Positions 26,644-35,256 of a stretch of 64,000 nt of DNA are shown one piece after another. Position 1 is the stretch's first letter; each line of letters opens with the position of its first letter. Source of the DNA: an uncultured Senegalimassilia sp. (lineage in GTDB: Bacteria; Actinomycetota; Coriobacteriia; Coriobacteriales; Eggerthellaceae); assembly GCA_934630815.1 (NCBI GenBank), contig CAKTWI010000003.1:1-64000 (forward strand), given 5' to 3'. A model generated the notes under the pieces. That model saw nothing but the letters and a program-made list of their open reading frames with translations. It did not search any database and had not been told where the DNA came from. The translations under genes and the position numbers were made by a program.

Positions 26644-27996
26644 ATGCTCTATCTCTCTCAAATGCTGGGAAAGCCGGTCGTTGACTGCACCGGTGAGAAA
26701 ATCGGCACCGTATCCGACCTTGCCATCTCCACGGGCGAGGTATTTCCGCGCATCACCAGCCTGGCCTTCCAGGGTCCGGGCAAAATCCCGTTCATGATCT
26801 CATGGCGCAAGTACGTCGACGAGTTCGACGACGACGGCCTCACCCTGCAGGTCGAAGCGCACGACATCCGCTTCAGCTATCTACAGCCCGACGAGGTGCT
26901 GCTTGCACGCGACCTCATGAACCGCCAGATCGTCGACACGCAGGGCCTGAAGGTCGTGCGCGTAAACGACCTGAAGCTTTCCGTATCCGGCTCCCAATTG
27001 CGCCTGCTCGGCGCCGAGGTGGGCGTCCGCGGCATCCTGCGCGGCCTTGCTCCCTGGATCGAGCGCTCGGTGGTCTCCGTCGCCAAGGTCTTCGGTAAGA
27101 AGATCGACGAGCAGATCATCGCGTGGAACTACATGGACCTGCTGGACCGCGACCTTTCCGAAGTGCAGCTGTCCGTCACCCATAAGCGCTTGGACGAGCT
27201 CCACCCCGCCGACGTCGCGGACATTTTGGAGCAGCTGGACCCGCAACAACGTGCGAACGTGTTCGAGCACCTTGACGACGCCCAGGCTACCGAAGCAATC
27301 TCGGAGATGGAGGATGAATACCAGTCCGACTTCATCGAAAGTTTAGACAACAAGCAGGCTGCAAGCGTCCTGGGCAACATGGATCCGGACGACGCAGCCG
27401 ACATCGTGCGCGACCTGTCCTACGAGCGCGCCGAAACGCTCCTTCGTCTTATGGGCGTGGAGGACGCAACGGAAATCCGCCGCTTGCTCGGCTACAAAGA
27501 CGGCACCGCCGGCGGCATGATGACCACGCAGTTCGTATCCGTCGCCGACACCGACACCGTCGGGCACGCCATCGAAGTGCTTCGCGAGCTTCCAGAGGAC
27601 CATCCTTCCGTCCACTTCGTATACGTGCTAGATGAATACGACAAGCTCGTTGGCGTCTGCTCGCTGCGCACGCTGGTGCTCACCGATGATAAAACTCCCA
27701 TGTCGAAGTGCATGTATGACGACCTAATCACCGCAACGCCGGACGAAACCGAAGAGGACGTCTCCGCCGACATCTTCAAGTACGATCTGACCGCCATGCC
27801 CGTCGTGGACGAGCGCGGCGCGCTGCTTGGCATCGTCACCGTCGACGACGCCTGGGATGCTATCGAGGACGACGTCAGCAGCGATAAAACGAAGACTTCC
27901 GTGTGGAAGTGGGTGGGCATTGCGACCGGTGCCGTGATCTTCTTGATTCTCTACACCCTTGTCGTACTGCAAATCGCAGGATTCCATTGGAGGTAA
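26644..27996 (+). CDS. PRC-barrel/MgtE-N/CBS protein, partner of the NRMT transporter
   Basis: 450 aa from the ATG at 26644 (AAGGGA upstream). Order: PRC-barrel-like N-terminus (LGKPVVDCTGEKIGTVSDLAI), a second similar segment (about 90-150), an MgtE N-terminal superhelical domain (LHPADVADILEQLDPQQRANVFEHLDD, about 185-285), two CBS motifs (about 285-400), then one C-terminal membrane helix (IATGAVIFLILYTLVVLQ). It lacks the five-helix channel of true MgtE, so it is not itself a transporter. The MgtE-N/CBS part is a known Mg2+ sensor; here it likely gates or stabilises the transporter encoded 3 bp downstream. Confidence 0.85.
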   Translation: MLYLSQMLGKPVVDCTGEKIGTVSDLAISTGEVFPRITSLAFQGPGKIPFMISWRKYVDEFDDDGLTLQVEAHDIRFSYLQPDEVLLARDLMNRQIVDTQGLKVVRVNDLKLSVSGSQLRLLGAEVGVRGILRGLAPWIERSVVSVAKVFGKKIDEQIIAWNYMDLLDRDLSEVQLSVTHKRLDELHPADVADILEQLDPQQRANVFEHLDDAQATEAISEMEDEYQSDFIESLDNKQAASVLGNMDPDDAADIVRDLSYERAETLLRLMGVEDATEIRRLLGYKDGTAGGMMTTQFVSVADTDTVGHAIEVLRELPEDHPSVHFVYVLDEYDKLVGVCSLRTLVLTDDKTPMSKCMYDDLITATPDETEEDVSADIFKYDLTAMPVVDERGALLGIVTVDDAWDAIEDDVSSDKTKTSVWKWVGIATGAVIFLILYTLVVLQIAGFHWR

Positions 27997-27999
27997 GCC

Positions 28000-29382
28000 G
28001 TGGTTTTGAAGCAGAATGGCAAGACCGGGCGCGTTGCCGACATCGATTCGCATAACCCGTTGGAGCGCAGCAGCTTCCACACCGGCGAGGCTACGCTGTC
28101 CGCCGAGCAGCTTGCGGAAAAGCAGGCGCTCGAGCAGACCGGCGGCTCCAGCAAACAGAAAAGCAAACTGCTGCTCATCTTGGCCGCAATGGGTCCGGGC
28201 ATCGTCACGGCCATGGCCGGCAACGATGCCGGCGGCATCTCAACCTACTCGACCGTTGGCGCGCAATTCGGCTTCGCCACGCTGTGGGTCATCCCTATCA
28301 TGTGCGTGCTGCTCATCGTGGTGGAAATGACCGCCGCGAAGATGGGCGCCGTCACCGGCAAAGGATTCGCCGCGCTCATCCGCGAATCTTTCGGCATCAG
28401 GCTCACGGCGCTCGCCATGCTCGCGCTGCTCATCGGCAACGTGTGCACCACGTTCTCCGAGTTCGCAGGCATAGCCTCGGGCATGGAGATGTTCGGCGTG
28501 TCGAAATACATCGCCGTGCCCGTCGCCGCGTTAGCCGTCTGGCTGCTCATCGTAGGAGGCAGCTACAAGCGCGTGGAGAAGGTGTTCCTCATCTTGTCGC
28601 TCGTGTTCCTCACCTACGTGATCGCGGCATTCTTGGCGCAGCCGAACTGGGAGGATGCGGCTATCAACACCATCGTTCCCCATGTGGTGTACCAGCAAAG
28701 CTTCGTTTCACTGGTCATATCCATGATCGGCACCACCATTGCGCCCTGGATGATGTTCTTCAACCAGAGCAACGTAGTTGAGAAGGGCATCAAGCCCGAC
28801 GAGCTGTTCACACAGAAGGTCGATGTGGTCTCCGGCACCGTAGCTGCTTGCTTGGTCGCGTGGTTCATCATCGTCACCACGGGCACTGTGCTGTATCCGC
28901 AGGGAATCGTCATCAGCGACGCCGCCGACGCGGCTGCTGCGCTGGCGCCGTTCGCGGGCAAATACGCCGAGGCCCTGTTCGCCATCGGCCTGATCGCCGC
29001 ATCGTTCTTGGCCGCATGCGTGCTTCCGCTGACCACGGCGTTCGTCATCTGCGAGGCATTCGGCTGGGAGGCCGGCGTGTCCTTCAAGTGGAAGGAAGCG
29101 CCGCTGTTCAAGAGCATCTTCACGTTCGTCATCGCGTTCTCGGCCGTGATCGTGCTCATCCCGAACATCGACCTCATGGGCGTCATGCTCATGGCCCAGT
29201 TCATCAACGGCCTGGTGCTGCCGGTGTTGCTGGTGTTCATGGCGCTGATCTCGTCGGATAAGCGCGTCATGGGCAAGTTCAAGTCCGGCCGCGTGACGAA
29301 GGTGCTCATCTGGGTCACGGTAGGCATCGTCTCCGTACTCACCGCGATTTTGCTGGTTATGCAGGTGTTCGGAATCGGGTAG
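28000..29382 (+). CDS. NRAMP-related magnesium transporter (NRMT clade)
   Basis: 460 aa from a GTG with GGAGG upstream. Overall NRAMP/SLC11 fold with 11 or so membrane helices. The metal site is altered: TM1 reads D76-A-G-G instead of DPGN, and TM6 reads A248-P-W instead of MPH, so the Asn and the metal-selective Met are both lost. The same class of change marks the NRMT group, whose Eggerthella lenta member transports Mg2+. The preceding Mg2+-sensor-like gene supports this role. Transition-metal transport is unlikely but not excluded. The 3' end overlaps the convergent Rrf2 gene by 26 bp. Confidence 0.88.
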   Translation: MVLKQNGKTGRVADIDSHNPLERSSFHTGEATLSAEQLAEKQALEQTGGSSKQKSKLLLILAAMGPGIVTAMAGNDAGGISTYSTVGAQFGFATLWVIPIMCVLLIVVEMTAAKMGAVTGKGFAALIRESFGIRLTALAMLALLIGNVCTTFSEFAGIASGMEMFGVSKYIAVPVAALAVWLLIVGGSYKRVEKVFLILSLVFLTYVIAAFLAQPNWEDAAINTIVPHVVYQQSFVSLVISMIGTTIAPWMMFFNQSNVVEKGIKPDELFTQKVDVVSGTVAACLVAWFIIVTTGTVLYPQGIVISDAADAAAALAPFAGKYAEALFAIGLIAASFLAACVLPLTTAFVICEAFGWEAGVSFKWKEAPLFKSIFTFVIAFSAVIVLIPNIDLMGVMLMAQFINGLVLPVLLVFMALISSDKRVMGKFKSGRVTKVLIWVTVGIVSVLTAILLVMQVFGIG

Positions 29383-29803
29383 AACCGGAAACGGTGTCGG
29401 ATTCTTTGCCGTGGATGCGTTCGATCATATTCTGCAGGGTGATTGAGGACATGTACTCCTCCATTTCGCGTTCGACCGCGGAACATGCAGCAGTGATGTC
29501 CTGCAGCAAATCGCTCGCATCCTCCGCTTCCTTACGCTCCGAACGCGGTCGGTCGTTCTGCAGCGCGCTGAAAACGTCAAGCATGCTGATATTAGAAGCG
29601 TCCTTCGCCAAGATGTATCCACCGTTTTTGCCTGGGCGCGCATGGATGATCCCAGCGTTGCGCAGCAGCTGCGCCAACTGGATCAGATAATCGCGCGGAA
29701 TGGACATCTCATCGGCCACTTCGCGAGACGAGCATATCGAGCCCTTTTCCGCTAGATACAGCACCGCACGCATCCCATATTCGACCGAAGCCTTGAAGTG
29801 CAC
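29357..29803 (-). CDS. Rrf2-family transcriptional regulator
   Basis: 148 aa from a GTG start with GAGGG upstream. Winged helix at residues 1-80 (VEYGMRAVLYLAEKG, SSREVADEMSIPRDYLIQLAQLLRNAGII, GKNGGYILAKD). The three clustered Cys ligands of IscR/NsrR are missing (only isolated Cys in ICSS and AACSAV), so Fe-S sensing in the usual way is doubtful. It overlaps the end of the magnesium transporter gene tail to tail. Regulated genes unknown. Confidence 0.85.
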   Translation of the reverse strand: MHFKASVEYGMRAVLYLAEKGSICSSREVADEMSIPRDYLIQLAQLLRNAGIIHARPGKNGGYILAKDASNISMLDVFSALQNDRPRSERKEAEDASDLLQDITAACSAVEREMEEYMSSITLQNMIERIHGKESDTVSGSTRFRTPA

Positions 29804-30188
29804 CGTTTCCCTCGTTCCTATTTCGTGTTCGATGCTCCAAGCAGGGACGGACGATGAACACCTTCCCTGTTTTCTTCGTCACGAAATCCCTGGTCATCTG
29901 CTATAGAGGCTTTCGCAAACGCAATGGAGCCCAGTGCATCGCGATTCCGTGCCCATGCTCGGGCGGTGGGCGGTGAAGCGATGCCTGCCAGAGCCTCAGC
30001 TGCACTGCGAAGCGATGCGCGCCAGGTTCCCAGCTGGGTGCGCCGCCACCTCGTTTCCCCGTTGTTGTCATAGCCATCGCCAGACCCAACGAGTATGCTT
30101 ACATACTAGCGCAAGCGATAAACCTCTACTATATTGCTATGCTTTTTCACACGATGCTGAGATTTCGTCCATTTTCGAGGAAGACGAT
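29804..30188. other. Divergent intergenic region
   Basis: 385 bp between the Rrf2 gene (minus) and the cyclo-ligase gene (plus). It holds both leaders; no repeat or RNA gene was recognised. The last 90 bp before the cyclo-ligase are A+T-rich and likely carry its promoter. Confidence 0.4.
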
Positions 30189-30812
30189 ATGGCTTTGAAA
30201 CAAGATACGCGGGCTTCGGTCCTCGCCCGACGCAAAGCGATTCCCGATGTCGAGCGCGAGGAGAAGAGCCGTCTGATTTGCGAGCGATTCCTTGCGGAGA
30301 TCGACAACCGAATTGCAGGCGAAGCACCCTCGTGCGCTTCCGCCAAGCAGCTGCACATCGCCGCTTACGAGCCCATGACCAGCGAAGTCGACGTACACCC
30401 TCTGTTATTCACGGCATACGAACGCGGCTGGGAGGTGTTTCTGCCCTGCATGGCCAAGAACGCTCCGGATGCGCCGGCGCACATGGTGTTCTTCCCGATC
30501 ACGCAGAACCACTTGACCGAACAGCGCCCCGCCTTCCTCGATCACCCAGCACGCCCCTACCTGCTTGACGACCTGCATGCCCAAGGCTGGCGAGAAGCCG
30601 ATGAGCAGCTGTTCGACGTCGCCGTCATCCCCCTGGTGGCCTTCGACAGCGGCCTTATGCGCCTCGGGTATGGCGGCGGGAATTACGACCGGTTCCTTCC
30701 CGAGCTGCGCGATGACTGCTTCGTAGCCGGCGTGGCGTTCGAAGAGCAGCGCGTCGACCACGTGCCCACCGAACCTCACGACCTCCCCCTCCCCCACATC
30801 TTCTCGGCATAG
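30189..30812 (+). CDS. 5-formyltetrahydrofolate cyclo-ligase
   Basis: 207 aa; start at 30189 with GAGGAAG upstream. ATP-dependent conversion of 5-formyl-THF to 5,10-methenyl-THF in one-carbon metabolism. N-terminal basic motif (RASVLARRKAIP), the YEPMTSEVDVHPLL segment and the signature GYGGGNYDRFLPEL (about 157-170) are present. It is a single gene on the plus strand. Confidence 0.93.
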   Translation: MALKQDTRASVLARRKAIPDVEREEKSRLICERFLAEIDNRIAGEAPSCASAKQLHIAAYEPMTSEVDVHPLLFTAYERGWEVFLPCMAKNAPDAPAHMVFFPITQNHLTEQRPAFLDHPARPYLLDDLHAQGWREADEQLFDVAVIPLVAFDSGLMRLGYGGGNYDRFLPELRDDCFVAGVAFEEQRVDHVPTEPHDLPLPHIFSA

Positions 30813-31002
30813 CGCGAATGCGGGCGAGATGGCAACATGACACGGAAAAGAACGGACGGCGATAGCATTGGCGGGCCGCTACATCTTCTAGGGATGCCCG
30901 CGAGTAAGACGAGCACCTTGCACACCCGAAAACAAGGCTGAATCAGCAGGCCTTCTGGTGGAGTCAAACCCCGCGCTTTTTCCGAAAATAGCTGTTCAGT
31001 AA

Positions 31003-31038
31003 AAAGAGGGAGGGCTCCCAACGGGGCCCTCTCTCTTT
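31003..31038 (-). terminator. Terminator of the NhaC-type antiporter gene
   Basis: 13-bp stem with one G-T pair (31003-31015 with 31026-31038), followed on the minus strand by five T residues. Confidence 0.85.
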
Positions 31039-31080
31039 CGCATTCTTGCCACTTTTGCGGCTTGCGCCGCGCATCGGAGC

Positions 31081-32736
31081 TTATTTCTTCACGCCGATGT
31101 TGGACTTGTGCAGGATCTTCACCGCAACCACGATGAGCACCGCACCCAGCACCAGGGAAATCCAGGGATTGCCCGTGAAGCCGGCGACGACATAGCACAC
31201 GAAGCAGACGACCATGACGGTGGTCGCGTACGGCAGCTGCGTGGCCACGTGGCGCAGGTGGTTGCACTTCGCACCCGCAGACGACAGGATGGTGGTGTCG
31301 GAAATCGGCGAGATATGATCGCCGTACACGGCACCTGCCAGCGTTGCGCCCACGGCAACCAGGAACAGCGGATCGCCCTCGTTGAACACGCCGACCACGA
31401 TGGGCAGGATCAGCGCGATGGTGCCCCAGCTCGTGCCCATGGCAAAGCCGATGAAGCCGGCCACCAGGAAGATGATGCACGGCAGGACGGCCAGGCTCAC
31501 GCCCAAGCTGTTCAGGAAGCTGCTCACGAAGTCGCCCGTGCCGAGCATGTAGCGGCAGCAACCGCCCAAGCTCCATGCCAGCACCAGGATCATGATGGCG
31601 CCGACCATGGAACGCACGCCCTCGGAGATGCTCTCCACGAAACCGCTCAGCGTGGTCAGGCCACGCGGCAGGAACATGGCGCCGGCAACGCACAGGGCCA
31701 CCGTAGCGCCGATGCACAGACCACCGACCGGATTCTCGCCGACGGCGGTGGCGAAGTCAACGCCCTCGAAGAAGCCGCCCGTGTACATCATGCCCAAGAT
31801 CGAGAAGAAGATCAGCACCAGGATAGGCACGATCAGGTCGTAGACCTTGCCCTTCTCGGAGATGTTAAGGCCCTTGTACTCGTCGATGGCTGCCGATGCG
31901 GACTGCTCGATATCGGCCTGCTCGGTGACGACCGACTCCAGATTCGTATGGTCGTCGGGATCGGCTTCCGCCTGATCGGAGAGGCCCATGGTGGACAGCT
32001 TCTCGAGCAGCTTGCCGCCCTCAGCAGAGGCGCCGTCGGAGGATTGCGCCTCCGCCTCGGCAGCGCGCATCGGACCGTAATCGTTCTTGTTCGTGATCAG
32101 CATGAAGAACACGAAGAAGATGGTGAGCAGCGCATAGAAGTTGTACGGAATGGACTGCACGAACGTGCTGAAACCGTCGTCTCCCAGGTAACCGCCGACC
32201 GCAACGGCCCACGAGGACACCGGAGCGATGATGCACACCGGGGCTGCCGTGGAGTCGATGATCCAGGCCAGCTTCTCATGGCTGACATGGAAGCGATCGG
32301 TCACAGGACGCATGACCGCGCCGACCGTCAAGCAGTTGAAGTAGTCGTCGACGAAGATGATGATGCCCAGCAAACCCGTGAGCACCTGCGCGGCGCGCGC
32401 GTTCTTGATATGAGTGGACACCCACTCGGCATAAGCGCGGCTGCCGCCCGCCGTGGCGATGACCACGGTAAGCGCGCCCAATAACGCAAGGAACAGCAGC
32501 AACGCTCCGTTATCGGCGATTTGCAGCGCCATCGCGTTCGGCACATCGGTGAATGCCGTGACCAGCTGGTCGACGCCGACACCGTTGAGGGTGAACTGGT
32601 AGATGACCATGCCGACGAACACGCCGATGGTCAGCGACGAATACACCTCTTTAGTGATGAGCGCCAGAGCCAACGCCAGCAACGGCGGCACGATGGACCA
32701 AGCGCCGGTGCTGATAAGCTCGAAAGCCTCTTCCAT
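31081..32736 (-). CDS. NhaC-family Na+/H+ antiporter
   Basis: 551 aa from the ATG at 32736 (AAGGGA upstream); a longer frame exists but would translate across the nearby parS-like site and has no ribosome-binding site. About eleven membrane segments with a large hydrophilic insert (about 220-290, rich in Glu/Ala/Ser). The conserved GDHISPISDTTILSSAGAKCNHLRHV segment (about residues 470-497) is typical of NhaC/YuiF proteins. Substrate could be Na+/H+ or an organic anion exchange as in MleN; this cannot be separated by sequence alone. Confidence 0.82.
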   Translation of the reverse strand: MEEAFELISTGAWSIVPPLLALALALITKEVYSSLTIGVFVGMVIYQFTLNGVGVDQLVTAFTDVPNAMALQIADNGALLLFLALLGALTVVIATAGGSRAYAEWVSTHIKNARAAQVLTGLLGIIIFVDDYFNCLTVGAVMRPVTDRFHVSHEKLAWIIDSTAAPVCIIAPVSSWAVAVGGYLGDDGFSTFVQSIPYNFYALLTIFFVFFMLITNKNDYGPMRAAEAEAQSSDGASAEGGKLLEKLSTMGLSDQAEADPDDHTNLESVVTEQADIEQSASAAIDEYKGLNISEKGKVYDLIVPILVLIFFSILGMMYTGGFFEGVDFATAVGENPVGGLCIGATVALCVAGAMFLPRGLTTLSGFVESISEGVRSMVGAIMILVLAWSLGGCCRYMLGTGDFVSSFLNSLGVSLAVLPCIIFLVAGFIGFAMGTSWGTIALILPIVVGVFNEGDPLFLVAVGATLAGAVYGDHISPISDTTILSSAGAKCNHLRHVATQLPYATTVMVVCFVCYVVAGFTGNPWISLVLGAVLIVVAVKILHKSNIGVKK

Positions 32737-32827
32737 TTCCCTTCCCTTTCTCCATAAGGTCCTCAAAGTCCATTGCGAATCAGTATACAAGCGCAACGGT
32801 CGAACCGCATCAGGATTCCGCCGGAGG

Positions 32828-32843
32828 GGTTTCACGTGAAACA
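32828..32843. promoter_or_regulatory. parS site (ParB binding), 15 of 16 bases
   Basis: GGTTTCACGTGAAACA differs from the TGTTTCACGTGAAACA consensus only in the first base. It sits between the two sodium-coupled transporter genes. Confidence 0.85.
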
Positions 32844-32948
32844 AAAGGAATAGGAAGAGGCGAACGATATACATCGTCCGCCTCCTGCTCGAAGACATTC
32901 AGTTTTGCGCAGTTCGCTAACCCATTACAACAAACCGTAATCGAAAGG

Positions 32949-34502
32949 CTATTCCGCTGCCTTGCGTTCCGCTGCCAACTCGTGCTGGTACTCGCGGTCG
33001 ATAGCGCCCTCGGGGCTGGGCGGGTTCACCTCGAACGGGATGGACTTGGTGAACAGGCTGACCACCGGCACGATGATCAGCGACAGCAGCATAGCCAAGG
33101 CGCCGCAGTTGATGGGGCTGGCGATCAGCGGCGTGCCCATCAGCGTAAGCACCATGTTCCCGCTGGTCAGACACACGCCCACGATGAAGCTGCACCACAC
33201 GGCGGCCTTGGAGATGCGCCCGGAGTACAGACCCCACAGGAACGGGCCAAGGAACGCGCCGGCCAGCGCACCCCAGGAGATGCCCATGAGCTGCGCGATG
33301 AACGTGATGGAGGAGTTGTACTGGATCAACGCCAGCGTCGCGGACACGATGATGAACACCACGATAAGGACGCGCATCCAGCCGAGCTTGCTCTGCTCGC
33401 TCATCTTCTTCACCACATTGCCCTGCAGAAGGTCGAGGGTCAACGTGGAGGACGAGGTCAGCACGAGCGAGGACAGCGTGGACATGCTGGCGGACAGCAC
33501 GAGCACGATCACGATGCCGATGAGGATATCGGGCAAAGTGGACAGCATGGTCGGGATGATGGAGTCGTACACCGGGATACCGGTGGGGCCGATTTCGATC
33601 TTGTCGGCGTACAGACGGCCGAAACCGCCCAGGAAGTAGCTGCCGCCGGCAACCACGAACGCGAACAGCGTGGAAATGATGGCACCCTGCTTCACCGCCG
33701 GGCCGGACTTGATGGCGTAGAACTTCTGCACCATCTGCGGCAAACCCCAGGTGCCAAGGCTGGTCAGCACCACCACGCCGAGCAGGTTGAACAGATCAGG
33801 GCCGAACATGCTGACGAACGGGCCGGCCATCTGCGAGCCCTCGGCCGGGATCTGCGACAGCGTGGTGATGGCCTCGCTGAAACCGCCGTTGTTCAGGATA
33901 ACCGCCGCAATGACCGCGACGATGCCGAACAACATGACGATACCCTGCAGGAAGTCGTTCATAACGGTTGCCATGTAACCGCCCAGAACCACGTACAGAC
34001 ACGTGATGACAGCCATGCCGATAACGCACACCTCGTAAGGAAGGCCGAACGCCATGCCGAACAGACGGGACAGGCCGTTGTACACGCTTGCGGTGTAAGG
34101 GATCAGGAACACGAAGATGATGGCCGCGCTGGCGATGCGCAGGCCCTTCGACTGGAAACGCTTGCCGAAGAACTCGGGCATGGTGGTGGCGCCTAGGCGA
34201 TGCGTCATCTCACGCGTGCGCGGACCGAGCACCCACCAGGCCAAAAGGCTGCCGAGAATGGCATTGCCGATGCCGGCCCACACGGCGGCGATACCGTATT
34301 TCCAGCCAAACTGGCCGGCATAGCCGACGAACACCACAGCGGAGAAGTAGCTGGTGCCGTATGCGAAAGCGCTCATCCAAGGGCCGACGTTACGCCCGCC
34401 CAGAACGAAACCATCGACGCTGGTGGTGGTGCGGCGGCAATACAAGCCGACCCCGACCGCTACGCCGACGAAAATCAAAACCATGCAGATTTTTGCGACC
34501 AT
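32949..34502 (-). CDS. Sodium:solute symporter (SSS family)
   Basis: 517 aa from the ATG at 34502 with AAAGGAA upstream. About 13 membrane helices; SSS hallmarks include GRNVGPWMSAFAYGTSYFSAVVFVGYAG in TM1-2, the AVWAGIGNAILGSLLAWWVLGPRTREM region and VLSASMSTLSSLVLTSSSTLTLD in the Na+-site helix 8 region. Closest in style to PutP/PanF-type symporters; the solute (amino acid, pantothenate or another acid) is not determined. Confidence 0.87.
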   Translation of the reverse strand: MVAKICMVLIFVGVAVGVGLYCRRTTTSVDGFVLGGRNVGPWMSAFAYGTSYFSAVVFVGYAGQFGWKYGIAAVWAGIGNAILGSLLAWWVLGPRTREMTHRLGATTMPEFFGKRFQSKGLRIASAAIIFVFLIPYTASVYNGLSRLFGMAFGLPYEVCVIGMAVITCLYVVLGGYMATVMNDFLQGIVMLFGIVAVIAAVILNNGGFSEAITTLSQIPAEGSQMAGPFVSMFGPDLFNLLGVVVLTSLGTWGLPQMVQKFYAIKSGPAVKQGAIISTLFAFVVAGGSYFLGGFGRLYADKIEIGPTGIPVYDSIIPTMLSTLPDILIGIVIVLVLSASMSTLSSLVLTSSSTLTLDLLQGNVVKKMSEQSKLGWMRVLIVVFIIVSATLALIQYNSSITFIAQLMGISWGALAGAFLGPFLWGLYSGRISKAAVWCSFIVGVCLTSGNMVLTLMGTPLIASPINCGALAMLLSLIIVPVVSLFTKSIPFEVNPPSPEGAIDREYQHELAAERKAAE

Positions 34503-35201
34503 GATCGTTCCTTTACCGATCGATATCGTGTAGACCGTGGGATCTTCCCTGTTCGGAAAGCAGCTGCCCCTCGTCAAGGACACGGTTGGGCAAGCGAACG
34601 CATCTAAGTCGCCCAACCCGGAGACGCACACGGCACAAGCCCGAGTTCGCTGCGAACATACGCCACGTCTAACGGACGCACGCAGCGGCTAAGCCCCGTG
34701 TGCTACAGATATCGATAGGAATAATAATAGGAAGGAAGGCAGGGCTTCGTCGCACCGCATTCACCGGCGGTCTTCCCCGCAAAAGGCATCGTTTGGACTT
34801 CGAAGGCGCACAGCATGGCAGTCAGCTCAGCGGACTGCTGAGCGCTGCGGGATGCGGCGATATGTCCGTTCACCATGCTCATGGGCGTTACTCTACCACA
34901 GTCAAGTGCCTTTCCGTCCAGGATTTTCCCGAACGGCTACATTATTTCCTAGCAAAGCGGTTCGAATTAGCAGTAAAGGGGACGAAACCTTCGAAATGTG
35001 GTGATGTCGGACGAAAAAGACCTCCCATCGCCCTTGTCAGCGGCGCAAATGCAAGACCCTGAAGCGAAATAGAGGGATACATGCCACGCGGCCGCCGCCA
35101 CCGAACGACGCTCATATAAAGCCTCGAAGCGAAACTGAACAAATCGAAAACCGCGTCGCACCCTCCCCGGCAACCAACCAGGCCATCGCTCCCGAAACGC
35201 G
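34503..35201. other. Long intergenic region upstream of the symporter
   Basis: About 700 bp without an established gene. A possible 59-codon minus-strand frame at 34703-34882 is listed separately. The left end holds the symporter leader. No RNA family was recognised. Confidence 0.4.
34703..34882 (-). CDS. Possible small protein upstream of the symporter (weak)
   Basis: 59 codons (starts MSMVNGHIAAS, ends SYRYL) 200 bp upstream of the symporter start. No Shine-Dalgarno sequence and no known family; a TTGACT lies about 20 bp upstream. It could be chance. Confidence 0.2.
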   Translation of the reverse strand: MSMVNGHIAASRSAQQSAELTAMLCAFEVQTMPFAGKTAGECGATKPCLPSYYYSYRYL

Positions 35202-35230
35202 GCGAAGCCGGGCACATGGCCCGGCTTCGC
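35202..35230 (-). terminator. Hairpin after the CoA ligase gene
   Basis: 11-bp perfect stem (35202-35212 with 35220-35230), 27 bp past the stop. T run is weak on the minus strand. Confidence 0.6.
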
Positions 35231-35256
35231 TTCTCATTCAATTTGTTCGCAAGCTT

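Noticed and set aside
26644..27996. Functional MgtE magnesium channel
   Set aside because: Only one C-terminal membrane helix is present; the pore-forming five-helix domain is absent.
29357..29803. IscR/NsrR-type Fe-S sensor assignment for the Rrf2 protein
   Set aside because: The clustered cysteines needed to hold the Fe-S cluster are missing.
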